The notes under the pieces were generated by a model, which worked only from the letters and a program-made list of their open reading frames with translations, ran no database searches and had not been told where the DNA came from. Source: an uncultured Clostridia bacterium (GTDB taxonomy: Bacteria; Bacillota; Clostridia; Oscillospirales; Ruminococcaceae). From it: a stretch of 16,972 bases of DNA. Location of the stretch: NCBI GenBank assembly GCA_947175655.1, contig CAMWNQ010000018.1:1-16972 (forward strand), written 5' to 3'. Of the stretch, positions 5,639-13,896 are shown piece after piece; positions within the stretch are counted from its first letter, which is position 1, and every line of letters begins with the position of its first letter. The translations under genes were made by a program, and so were the position numbers.

Positions 5639-8167
5639 ATGGCGGAAAGAAAAAATAAATCGTCATCGGATTCAAAAGATAGCAAAGAAAATAAAACTCC
5701 AGAAAAAAATGAGAAGATTCAGTTTTATTCTGTCCTTCTCTTTGCACTGGGGATACTTACTGCACTTATTGTTGTTATAAACGGCACTGATGGCTGGAAA
5801 GCTATGCATAATGTTCTCCTTGGAATATTCGGGGTTTCAGTAATAGCTATTCCAGTTATATTAATTTATACTGCATTGCTTATGGGAAAAGAGGACAGAA
5901 ACCCACGATATATAATACATCAGGTGTTGTGGGGTATAGGTCTAACGGTTCTTTTCAGTTCACTGGTACAGCTTTATTTTGTAGGGGATTTTAAAAGTGA
6001 AAATTTTACAGGAATAATAAAATCACTTTATAATGGCGGTAAAAACTTCAGAGGCGGAGGGGTTGCAAGCCTTATATTTGCTGGATTGCTTTTAAAATTC
6101 TTTGGAGTTGTCGGAGCAAGAATAATAGCAGGAGTTATTACCTGTGTTTTTGCTATGATGCTGGCGGATATAAGTTTATATCAGTTGTTTGATTATATGA
6201 AAAAGCCGTTTCAGCTACTTATTGAATTCAGCCATAAATTAAAAGACAACTGGGAAAATGAACTTTTTGAGTATGATGACGATGAGGATGAAGAAGATGA
6301 TGATGAAATTAATACTCAGAAATTTATTGAAGACAAATCAAATAAATCAGACCAGTTTTCGTTTTTTGATGATGAAAATTCCAGTCAGGAACAGACTGTA
6401 AATCCGGAATCTTCAAAGTCAAAGCGAAAAGCTAAAAGAAAAAGCAATGATGATGTTCAAAAAGAAAATACTGAAAATTCTGATGAGATAAATAATATTG
6501 ATATTGTTATTGAAGAAAATGTTGATAATAATTCTGATAATGGCAGTGATAATATTGAAGAAAATAGTAAAGAAAATGAAGAACTTGATAAGCTTATAAA
6601 CCGTGCAGCAGAATTAAAACCAGTTTCTTATGATAACAATATAGATATTATAATTGATGATGAATATGATGAAGATGAATCCATTCCGATTTCAAGACCG
6701 GAATATAAATTACCGTCCATGGAGCTTCTTACAATATTTGACTCATCAGCAAATGCAGAAGCAGCATCAGCTGAAATGCGTGAAAAAGCTGATATTATAG
6801 TTAATACTTTAAAAAGCTTTGGTGTTGGAGTTAAAATAAGTGACATATACAGAGGACCTTCAATTACAAGATATGAAATACAGCCGGCTGCCGGAATAAA
6901 AGTATCAAGAATAAAGGGACTTGAAGATGATATATCACTTTATCTTGCTGCACAGGGAGTCAGAATTGAAGCACCTGTTCCGGGAAAGGCGTGTGTGGGC
7001 ATAGAAGTTCCTAACACTACAAAAGATACAGTATCCCTTAGAGAAATACTTGTATCAAAAGAGTTCAGAACTTCTAAAAGCAAGCTTACTTTTGCTGTCG
7101 GAAAAGATATTGCTGGCAATGTTATTCTGGGAGATATTGCAAAAATGCCACATGTTATAATAGCTGGTACAACAGGTTCAGGTAAATCGGTATGTACACG
7201 TTCAATAATAATGAGCATTTTATATAATACTACACCTGATGAAGTAAGAATTATTCTTATTGACCCTAAGATAGTTGAATTCAAAACTTTTGAGGGGATT
7301 CCTCAGCTTCTTATACCTGTTGTTACAGACCCTAAAAAAGCTGCCGGAGCATTGAACTGGGCAGTAAATGAGATGATAAGACGATATAAAATCTTTGCTG
7401 ATAATGGTGCGAATGATTTGCATTCATTCAATGAAATAGCAGTAGATGATGATATATTGAGTGTAATGCCTCAGATAGTTATATTTATAGATGAGCTTGC
7501 TGACCTTATGATTGTTGCAGGAAAGGAAGTTGAAGATTCAATATGCCGTCTTGCACAGATGGGACGTGCTTCCGGAATACATCTCGTAATTGCAACACAA
7601 AGACCTACTACTGATGTTATAACAGGACTTATCAAAGCCAATATCCCAAGCCGTATTGCACTTTCTGTAAAATCACAGGTTGACTCCAGAACTATAATAG
7701 ATATGGCTGGTGCTGATAAACTTCTTGGAAATGGTGATATGCTTTATTACCCGATAGGAGCATCAAAGCCGGTCAGAGTTCAGGGGTGTTTTGCATCTTC
7801 AAAGGATATAGAACGTACTGTTGAGTTTGTGCGTTCTCAGATGTCAGAAGAGTATGACGATAATATTATGCAGGCTGTAGATGAATTTGTACCAACTGTA
7901 AAGGAAAAAGACTCTTTCGATAATTCTTCGGGAAATGCAAGTGATGAAGATATTATAGAACAGGCTATTGTGGTTGCTGTTGAAAACGGTCAGCTTTCAA
8001 CATCTCTTTTACAGCGAAAGCTTAAACTGGGATATGCACGTGCTGCAAGAATAATGGACGAACTTGAAGATATGGGGGTTATAGGACCAAGTGAGGGTGC
8101 TAAGCCAAGAAAAGTTCTGATGTCACAATTACAGTTTGAAGAAAGACGTGCAAGAAAACTTAAATAA
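5639..8167 (+). CDS. FtsK/SpoIIIE-family DNA translocase
   Basis: This 842-residue protein pumps double-stranded DNA through the division or sporulation septum. The N-terminal part has four to five hydrophobic segments (about 30-48, 58-82, 93-115, 143-180) that anchor it at the septum. Residues about 206-350 form a long, very acidic, Asn/Ser-rich linker (for example EYDDDEDEEDDDE at 211-223). The alpha/beta motor begins near YKLPSMELL (356-364); Walker A is GTTGSGKSV (510-518) and Walker B IVIFIDELADL (613-623). The C-terminal gamma winged helix (about 769-827, with LKLGYARAARIMDELE at 795-810) reads polar DNA motifs. The ATG at 5639 is chosen over an in-frame TTG at 5633 because GAAAGGA ends at 5630, leaving 8 nt to the ATG and only 2 to the TTG. 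FtsK and SpoIIIE cannot be separated by sequence alone; tepA nearby recalls the B. subtilis spoIIIE locus. Confidence 0.95.
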   Translation: MAERKNKSSSDSKDSKENKTPEKNEKIQFYSVLLFALGILTALIVVINGTDGWKAMHNVLLGIFGVSVIAIPVILIYTALLMGKEDRNPRYIIHQVLWGIGLTVLFSSLVQLYFVGDFKSENFTGIIKSLYNGGKNFRGGGVASLIFAGLLLKFFGVVGARIIAGVITCVFAMMLADISLYQLFDYMKKPFQLLIEFSHKLKDNWENELFEYDDDEDEEDDDEINTQKFIEDKSNKSDQFSFFDDENSSQEQTVNPESSKSKRKAKRKSNDDVQKENTENSDEINNIDIVIEENVDNNSDNGSDNIEENSKENEELDKLINRAAELKPVSYDNNIDIIIDDEYDEDESIPISRPEYKLPSMELLTIFDSSANAEAASAEMREKADIIVNTLKSFGVGVKISDIYRGPSITRYEIQPAAGIKVSRIKGLEDDISLYLAAQGVRIEAPVPGKACVGIEVPNTTKDTVSLREILVSKEFRTSKSKLTFAVGKDIAGNVILGDIAKMPHVIIAGTTGSGKSVCTRSIIMSILYNTTPDEVRIILIDPKIVEFKTFEGIPQLLIPVVTDPKKAAGALNWAVNEMIRRYKIFADNGANDLHSFNEIAVDDDILSVMPQIVIFIDELADLMIVAGKEVEDSICRLAQMGRASGIHLVIATQRPTTDVITGLIKANIPSRIALSVKSQVDSRTIIDMAGADKLLGNGDMLYYPIGASKPVRVQGCFASSKDIERTVEFVRSQMSEEYDDNIMQAVDEFVPTVKEKDSFDNSSGNASDEDIIEQAIVVAVENGQLSTSLLQRKLKLGYARAARIMDELEDMGVIGPSEGAKPRKVLMSQLQFEERRARKLK

Positions 8168-8203
8168 TTTTTTTGATTTTTATAAAAGCAGGTGATGATT
8201 TTT

Positions 8204-10156
8204 ATGAATGGTTTTTTACCTGTAAGCCGTGAAGAAATGGAAGAGCTGGGTATAAAACAGTTTGATTATATATATATTACTGGTGATGCTTATGTTGACC
8301 ATCCAAGTTTTGGAGTATCAATAATATCAAGGCTTCTTGAATCTTTAGGTTTTACGGTCGGGATTATATCACAGCCCGACTGGAAATCTGACAGGGATTT
8401 TAAAAAATTCGGACTACCCAAGTATGCTTTTCTTGTTACGTCCGGCAATATTGATTCAATGGTTGCACATTATACATCGGCTAAAAGAAAACGTTCTGAT
8501 GATGCTTATACTGCCGGAGGAGTTGCCGGAAAACGTCCGGATAGGGCAGTAATAGTTTATTGCAGGAAAATCCGTGAAATTTATGGAGATGTTCCTATAG
8601 CGATAGGAGGTCTTGAAGCATCCCTCAGACGTTTTGCACATTATGATTACTGGGACGATGAAGTAAAGCCATCTGTTTTAGTTGAAAGCACTGCCGACTT
8701 GCTTATGTACGGTATGGGTGAACATCAGATTACAGAGCTTTCAAAAAGACTTGCAGATGGTGAAGACATTAAAAATATTCACGATATAAGAGGTACTTGC
8801 TATCTTACTGAACCTTGCAATACACCTATTGGAAGTGCAGAATGTCCGGATTATAAGCAGGTATGTGAAAATAAGGAAGCTTATGCAAGGGCAACAAAAA
8901 TACAATATGATCAACAAGATGAAGTATATGGAAAAACCGTAATTCAGAGACATGGAAAAATGATGTTTGTACAGAATCCACCGGCATATAGTCTTAATTC
9001 GGAAGAACTTGACAGAATATATTCACTTCCTTATATGAGAAATTATCACCCTTCATATGAAGCTCTCGGAGGAGTTCCGGGGATTGAAGAAGTAAAATTT
9101 TCGATTACTCATAACAGAGGTTGTTTTGGCTACTGTAATTTCTGTTCAATAGCACTTCATCAGGGCAGACGTATAACCTGCCGAAGTGAAGAATCAATAC
9201 TTGAAGAGGCAGAAAAGTTAACAAAAATGTCTGATTTTAAAGGATATATACATGATGTCGGAGGGCCTACCGCAAATTTCAGACATACTTCCTGTGAAAA
9301 ACAATTAAAATTTGGTATGTGCAAAGGGAAAAAATGTCTTGCTCCTGAACCCTGCAAGGCTCTTAAAGTTGACCATAGCGAATATCTTGATATTTTAAGA
9401 AAGATAAGAAAAATAAAGGGAATCAAGAAAGTATTTATACGTTCTGGTATAAGATATGATTATCTTATGCAGGATAAAAATGATGAATTTATCAGAGAAC
9501 TTATTAAACATCATGTAAGTGGACAGCTTAAAGTTGCTCCGGAACACTGTTCAGCTGTAGTGCTTGATAAGATGGGCAAGCCTCATATTGAAGCATATAA
9601 AGAATTTCAGAAAAGATTCTATGAGATTACAAAAGGCATAGGCAAAGAACAGTATTTAGTGCCTTATCTTATGTCATCTCACCCCGGAAGTACACTTAAA
9701 GAAGCAATAGAACTTGCTTTGTTTCTTAGAGATAATAAAATACGTCCTGAACAGGTACAAGATTTTTATCCAACACCGGGGACTATTTCAACCTGTATGT
9801 TTTATACAGAGTTAGACCCATATACTATGGAAAAAGTATATGTTCCCAAAACTTCAAAGGAAAAGGCTATGCAGAGGGCTTTACTTCAATATTTCAGACC
9901 GCAGAACAGGGAGATTGTCAGGGAGGCTCTTATCAAGGCTGGAAGATGTGATTTAATAGGAAATTCTCCATCATGTCTTATACCTGATATTGCTGTTCAA
10001 AGTAATAATAAAAACAGTCAAAAAAATAACGTTGAAAGGAAAGACAATAAAAAATGGCAGAAAAACAGAAAAAATCAAACTCATCAAAAAAAGGCTCAGG
10101 TTCAAAATCAACATCATCAAAAGAATCAGAAAGCAAACAGAAAGTTTCCAAAATAA
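8204..10156 (+). CDS. ygiQ: YgiQ family radical SAM protein
   Basis: This 650-residue protein matches the YgiQ family (UPF0313), radical SAM enzymes whose reaction is not established. The N-terminal domain opens MNGFLPVSREEM and carries DYIYITGDAYVDHPSFG (21-37), then PIAIGGLEASLRRFAHYDYW (131-150). The radical SAM core has CFGYCNFC (Cys307, Cys311, Cys314). A later cysteine group (Cys364, 373, 378, 384) and FYPTPGTISTCMFYTELDP (521-539) are family features. Residues about 599-650 are a low-complexity Asn/Gln/Lys-rich tail. AGGTGAT ends 7 nt before the ATG at 8204, so the earlier in-frame GTG and ATG (8192, 8195), which overlap that site, are rejected. The last 103 bases overlap the next gene in another frame. 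It lies 36 bases after ftsK, probably in one operon. Confidence 0.92.
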   Translation: MNGFLPVSREEMEELGIKQFDYIYITGDAYVDHPSFGVSIISRLLESLGFTVGIISQPDWKSDRDFKKFGLPKYAFLVTSGNIDSMVAHYTSAKRKRSDDAYTAGGVAGKRPDRAVIVYCRKIREIYGDVPIAIGGLEASLRRFAHYDYWDDEVKPSVLVESTADLLMYGMGEHQITELSKRLADGEDIKNIHDIRGTCYLTEPCNTPIGSAECPDYKQVCENKEAYARATKIQYDQQDEVYGKTVIQRHGKMMFVQNPPAYSLNSEELDRIYSLPYMRNYHPSYEALGGVPGIEEVKFSITHNRGCFGYCNFCSIALHQGRRITCRSEESILEEAEKLTKMSDFKGYIHDVGGPTANFRHTSCEKQLKFGMCKGKKCLAPEPCKALKVDHSEYLDILRKIRKIKGIKKVFIRSGIRYDYLMQDKNDEFIRELIKHHVSGQLKVAPEHCSAVVLDKMGKPHIEAYKEFQKRFYEITKGIGKEQYLVPYLMSSHPGSTLKEAIELALFLRDNKIRPEQVQDFYPTPGTISTCMFYTELDPYTMEKVYVPKTSKEKAMQRALLQYFRPQNREIVREALIKAGRCDLIGNSPSCLIPDIAVQSNNKNSQKNNVERKDNKKWQKNRKNQTHQKKAQVQNQHHQKNQKANRKFPK

Positions 10157-11037
10157 AAACTTTTTGTTATTCAGCAATAGCTGTTATTGTAGTGCTTATA
10201 GTAGGAATATTTGCGGATAATGATAATAACAATAATAACACAGGTCTCAATAATTCAGGCGGAAGTGTTGAAGTTCATTACATAGATGTAAGACAGGGTG
10301 ATTGCATTTTTATAGAATCAGAGGGGCAGAATATGCTTATTGATTGTGGTGAAAGCAGTGAATCCGATGAAGTAACAGCATACCTTCAGGAGCATAATAT
10401 TTCAAGAATCAATTATCTTGTAGGAACTCATGCGCATTCTGACCATATGGGCGGTATGAGTGCAATTGTTGATAATTTTGAAATAGATAATTTCTATATG
10501 CCTTATATTTCAGATGATAAGATGCCAACAACAAAATATTTTGAAAAACTTCTTATGTCTCTTGATGCAAAAGGTCTTGAAATTACAAATCCTGAAGTTG
10601 GTGATAAAATAAATATTGGAGATGCTGAAATTTTGGTTGTAGCTCCTAATGATAAAAAATACAGTAATACAAATAACTATTCAATAGGTCTTATACTTAC
10701 TCATGGAGACAACAGCTTTATATTTACTGGTGACGCAGAAACTATGGCAGAAAAAGAAATGATAGACAACGGTCTTTTAAAGGATATCAATGTTTATAAA
10801 GCCGGACATCATGGAAGTTCTACATCATCATCGGAAGAATTTCTTGATGTGATAAAACCTGAATATGCAGTAATAATGTGTGGTACAGGTAATTCATACG
10901 GACATCCTAATGATGACGCACTTCAAAGAATAGGTAAATATGTTTCTCCAGAAAATCTCTACAGAACTGATTTGTATGGTAGTATTGTTGTTCAGTCTGA
11001 TGGAAGTTCAATTAAGTTTACTACTGAAAGGCAGTGA
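10054..11037 (+). CDS. Membrane-anchored ComEC-like MBL-fold hydrolase
   Basis: This 327-residue protein has a Lys/Ser-rich cytoplasmic tail (1-36), one transmembrane anchor (about 37-53), an Asn-rich spacer and an extracellular metallo-beta-lactamase domain (about 70-325). The metal-binding signature is THAHSDHMGG (125-134), followed by FTGDAE (224-229), KAGHHGSS (249-256) and GHP (283-285). This is the pattern of the free-standing relatives of the ComEC C-terminal domain. Homologues in Clostridia are thought to be secreted or surface nucleases or phosphodiesterases, but the substrate is unknown. The start at 10054 lies inside ygiQ, overlapping by 103 bases; the ribosome binding site is modest (GAAAGGAAAG at 10034-10043). 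No later in-frame ATG would keep the membrane anchor, so the overlap looks real. A DUF3006 gene follows 8 bases later, a pairing I recall as common. Confidence 0.88.
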   Translation: MAEKQKKSNSSKKGSGSKSTSSKESESKQKVSKIKTFCYSAIAVIVVLIVGIFADNDNNNNNTGLNNSGGSVEVHYIDVRQGDCIFIESEGQNMLIDCGESSESDEVTAYLQEHNISRINYLVGTHAHSDHMGGMSAIVDNFEIDNFYMPYISDDKMPTTKYFEKLLMSLDAKGLEITNPEVGDKINIGDAEILVVAPNDKKYSNTNNYSIGLILTHGDNSFIFTGDAETMAEKEMIDNGLLKDINVYKAGHHGSSTSSSEEFLDVIKPEYAVIMCGTGNSYGHPNDDALQRIGKYVSPENLYRTDLYGSIVVQSDGSSIKFTTERQ

Positions 11038-11045
11038 TTTAATAT

Positions 11046-11258
11046 ATGATTATTGTAGACAGATTTGAAGGAGATATTGCTGTTCTTGAAACTGATGATG
11101 GAATGATTAATATAGAAAAATCAAGACTTTCAGAAGATATTAATGAAAGTGATGTTATTGTTCTAGATTCGGAGGGCGGTTATATAAAAGATTATAATGC
11201 TACTAATGAAAGACGTGAAAGACTTTCAGCGCTTAGAAATAAACTTTTAAAAAGGTGA
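11046..11258 (+). CDS. DUF3006 family small protein
   Basis: This 70-residue protein resembles DUF3006: it opens MIIVDRFEGDIAVLETDDGM (1-20), then has NIEKSRL (22-28), acidic VIVLDSEGGY (37-46) and a basic C-terminal helix ending in RNKLLKR. It has no signal peptide or membrane segment. It sits 8 bases after the MBL hydrolase gene, a position I recall for other members, suggesting a shared but unknown role. The ribosome binding site is weak, so translation may be coupled to the gene before. Its stop codon lies inside the strong AAAGGTGAT site of the next gene. Confidence 0.8.
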   Translation: MIIVDRFEGDIAVLETDDGMINIEKSRLSEDINESDVIVLDSEGGYIKDYNATNERRERLSALRNKLLKR

Positions 11259-11264
11259 TATTTT

Positions 11265-12488
11265 ATGACATCTGAAGTTATTATTATTGGAGGCGGGGCA
11301 GCTGGTGCTTTTGCCGGACTTATTTCTGCTAAAATGGGCAGAAAAGTAATCATATTTGAAAAAAATGAGCGTATAGGCAGAAAATTGCGAATTACCGGAA
11401 AAGGAAGATGCAATTTAACAAATAACTGTACAAATGATGAACTTATAAATAATATTCCGGTAAATTCAAGATTCCTTTATAGTGCATTTTCTGGTTTCTC
11501 GCCTCAGGATACTATGGATTTTTTTGAAAATCTGGGTATACCTCTTAAAACTGAAAGAGGTCAGAGAGTTTTTCCGGTAAGTGATAATGCAAATGATATT
11601 GCTGATGCTCTTGAAAAAGAACTGAAAAAGTATAAAGTCAAGATTATTCATGAAACAGTAAAACATATACTTTCTGATGATAATATATGTACTGGAGTTA
11701 TAACGGAATCTGGAAAAGAATATAATGCAGAATCTATACTTATTGCAACAGGCGGAAAATCATATCCTCTTACTGGTTCAACAGGTGATGGCTACAGAAT
11801 GGCAAAAGAGTTGGGACATACTGTAACAAATATATATCCATCACTTGTGCCATTGGTTATAACTGAAAAATATTGTTCAGATATGATGGGATTGTCTCTT
11901 AAAAACGTTGAGCTGAAACTTTATGACAATGAAAAATGCATATTTTCTGAACAGGGAGAAATGCTTTTTACTCATTTTGGAGTATCAGGTCCTTTGGTTC
12001 TCAGTGCAAGTTCGCATATAAGAGATATGAAACCCAAGAGATACAGAATTTCAATTGATTTGAAGCCAGCATTGTCTGTTCAACAGCTTGATAAGAGAAT
12101 ACAACGTGATTTTTCTGAGAATCAAAACAGAGATTTTATAAATGCTGTCAGAAATCTTTTGCCGTCAAAGATGATACCTGTTATGGTGAAACTTTCTGGA
12201 ATACCTGCTGATAAAAAAGTGAACGGTATTACTAAAGAAGAACGTCAGAAATTTGCTGAACTTCTGAAAGATTTTACTCTTAATATAAAGGATTTCAGAC
12301 CTATAGATGAAGCAATAATAACCAGTGGCGGAATATCCGTTAAAGAAATAAATCCAAAAACAATGGAATCAAGACTTATATCTGGATTGTTTTTTGCCGG
12401 TGAAGTTATTGATACTGATGCTTATACAGGAGGGTTTAACCTTCAGATTGCTTTTTCAACAGCATATAGTGCAGGAATAAATATGTAA
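11265..12488 (+). CDS. BaiN/YhiN (HI0933)-type NAD(P)/FAD-dependent oxidoreductase
   Basis: This 407-residue flavoprotein belongs to the HI0933/YhiN/BaiN-like family, of normal length. The N-terminal Rossmann motif is IIIGGGAAGAFAGL (6-19), with Glu32 closing the first fold. The hallmark GRKLRITGKGRCNLTN lies at 38-53, ATGGKSYPLTGSTGDGY at 161-177 and LFTHFGVSGPLVLS at 234-247. The C-terminal second FAD-contacting block, FAGEVIDTDAYTGGFNLQIA, is at 377-396. In gut clostridia one member, BaiN, acts in bile acid dehydroxylation, but most family members are widespread housekeeping proteins of unknown substrate, and this gene is not in a bile acid operon. AAAGGTGAT lies 5 nt before the ATG. The position directly before cmk is common in Clostridia. 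A 90-base gap follows, without a clear promoter. Confidence 0.9.
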   Translation: MTSEVIIIGGGAAGAFAGLISAKMGRKVIIFEKNERIGRKLRITGKGRCNLTNNCTNDELINNIPVNSRFLYSAFSGFSPQDTMDFFENLGIPLKTERGQRVFPVSDNANDIADALEKELKKYKVKIIHETVKHILSDDNICTGVITESGKEYNAESILIATGGKSYPLTGSTGDGYRMAKELGHTVTNIYPSLVPLVITEKYCSDMMGLSLKNVELKLYDNEKCIFSEQGEMLFTHFGVSGPLVLSASSHIRDMKPKRYRISIDLKPALSVQQLDKRIQRDFSENQNRDFINAVRNLLPSKMIPVMVKLSGIPADKKVNGITKEERQKFAELLKDFTLNIKDFRPIDEAIITSGGISVKEINPKTMESRLISGLFFAGEVIDTDAYTGGFNLQIAFSTAYSAGINM

Positions 12489-12578
12489 TTATTTTAATTC
12501 ATGTGTTTTTTGCACAGCATCTGAAAAGTTGGGGGAACTATTTATATTTTAAATAAAAATAAAAGGAGATTTATATTT

Positions 12579-13256
12579 ATGGATAAAGTTATAAATATTG
12601 CAATTGATGGACCAGCAGGTGCTGGAAAGAGTACCATTGCAAAAAAATTAGCCGAAAAACTGGGATATATATATATAGATACTGGTGCTTTATATCGTGC
12701 TGTTGCACTTTTTAGAATTGAAAATAAACTTGATGATGTAAAGGAATTAATTAATAAACTTCCTGAATGCAAAATAGAATTGGGATTTGAAAATAATGTT
12801 CAGCAGGTGTATCTGAATAATAAAAATGTATCATCAGAAATAAGACAGAATCACGTTTCAATGAAAGCTTCTGAGACTTCGGCAATACCTGAAGTAAGAC
12901 AGTTTTTATTCGACCTCCAGAAAAAAACAGCCTCTGAAAATAATGTAATTATGGACGGCAGAGATATTGGCACTGTTGTGCTTCCTGATGCAGATGTAAA
13001 AATTTATCTTACTGCTTCTCCGAAAGAAAGAGCTTTAAGAAGATACAGGGAACTTCAAGGAAAACCAGACTGTCCGACTTTTGAAAAACTCCTTGAAGAA
13101 ATAATACAGCGTGATAAGAATGATATGAACAGACCTGTTGCACCATTAAAAAAAGCATTTGATGCTATAGAAATCGATTCCACTAATATTTCCCTTGACG
13201 AAACAATTGAAAAAATTTATCAAATAATACTTGACAAAACTAAAAAAAGGGGTTAA
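12579..13256 (+). CDS. cmk: (d)CMP kinase
   Basis: This 225-residue kinase converts CMP or dCMP to the diphosphate with ATP, in the pyrimidine recycling pathway. Motifs are IAIDGPAGAGKSTIAKKLAE (7-26, P-loop GPAGAGKST at 11-19), DTGALYRA (34-41) in the CMP site, DGRDIGTVV (126-134), and QRDKNDMNRPVAPL (177-190). Length and order of motifs are those of bacterial Cmk. AAGGAG lies 10 nt before the ATG. The cmk-plsC-ispH/rpsA order is a common clostridial arrangement. The stop codon is 4 bases before plsC, so the two are almost certainly co-transcribed. Confidence 0.96.
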   Translation: MDKVINIAIDGPAGAGKSTIAKKLAEKLGYIYIDTGALYRAVALFRIENKLDDVKELINKLPECKIELGFENNVQQVYLNNKNVSSEIRQNHVSMKASETSAIPEVRQFLFDLQKKTASENNVIMDGRDIGTVVLPDADVKIYLTASPKERALRRYRELQGKPDCPTFEKLLEEIIQRDKNDMNRPVAPLKKAFDAIEIDSTNISLDETIEKIYQIILDKTKKRG

Positions 13257-13260
13257 AATA

Positions 13261-13896
13261 ATGTATTATATTGCGATTTTTCTTGTGAGAATAGCTTATT
13301 TTATATGGTATAATGTTAAATTTGAAGGCAAGGATAATATTCCAAAAGACAGAGGCTGTGTTTATGTTTCAAATCACAGGACTTATGCTGACCCTCCGCT
13401 TATTGTGCTTGGTGTTAAAAGAAAATTTTCTTTTATGGCTAAGGAAGAATTATTTAAATTCAAGCCGTTTGCGGTTCTTATAAAAAGCCTTGGAGCTTTT
13501 CCCGTAGCAAGGGGAAAAGGTGACGAAAAAGCTATTGAAAGTGCTGTAGATGCCATAAATAACGGAAGAAATCTTGTTATTTTTCCAGAAGGCACACGAT
13601 CCAAAGATGGAAAACTTGGAAAAGGCAAATCAGGTGCTGCACTTGTTGCTGTTAAGGCTCATACTGATATAGTACCGGTCGGAATTATATTTGAGGGTAA
13701 TAAACTTAAATTCAGAAGTAAAATTACTGTCAGATATGGAAAGCCTATAAGTTATCAGGAATATGTTGATGAAAAAGGTGAACCTGTTCTCAGAAAACTG
13801 GTTAAGTTTAAAAATAAATATATGGAAGATATAGCCATTCTCATAGGTCAGGGTGATAATGAAAATAAGAAAAATAAGGAAGATTCGGATGTTTAA
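13261..13896 (+). CDS. plsC: 1-acyl-sn-glycerol-3-phosphate acyltransferase
   Basis: This 211-residue membrane-associated enzyme adds the second acyl chain to lysophosphatidate, making phosphatidate for phospholipid synthesis. A hydrophobic N-terminal helix (1-18) is followed by the acyltransferase motif NHRTYADP (38-45, catalytic His39 and Asp44). The block GAFPVARGKGD is at 78-88, and FPEGTRSKDGKLGKGKSG at 108-125 binds the glycerol phosphate. The last part of the protein is charged. The ATG at 13261 is chosen because AAAGGGGT lies just before it; an upstream in-frame TTG at 13231 is inside cmk and would add only a polar tail. The gene overlaps the next by 8 bases. Confidence 0.93.
   Translation: MYYIAIFLVRIAYFIWYNVKFEGKDNIPKDRGCVYVSNHRTYADPPLIVLGVKRKFSFMAKEELFKFKPFAVLIKSLGAFPVARGKGDEKAIESAVDAINNGRNLVIFPEGTRSKDGKLGKGKSGAALVAVKAHTDIVPVGIIFEGNKLKFRSKITVRYGKPISYQEYVDEKGEPVLRKLVKFKNKYMEDIAILIGQGDNENKKNKEDSDV

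Noticed and set aside
11265..12488. A bile acid dehydroxylation (bai) gene
   Set aside because: The protein is of the BaiN-like family, but the surroundings are housekeeping genes with no other bai genes, so the family name does not imply that pathway.
12489..12578. A promoter or riboswitch upstream of cmk
   Set aside because: The small TGTG...CACA hairpin and AT-rich DNA do not give paired -35/-10 boxes at proper spacing or a recognisable aptamer, so nothing is called beyond the cmk ribosome binding site.
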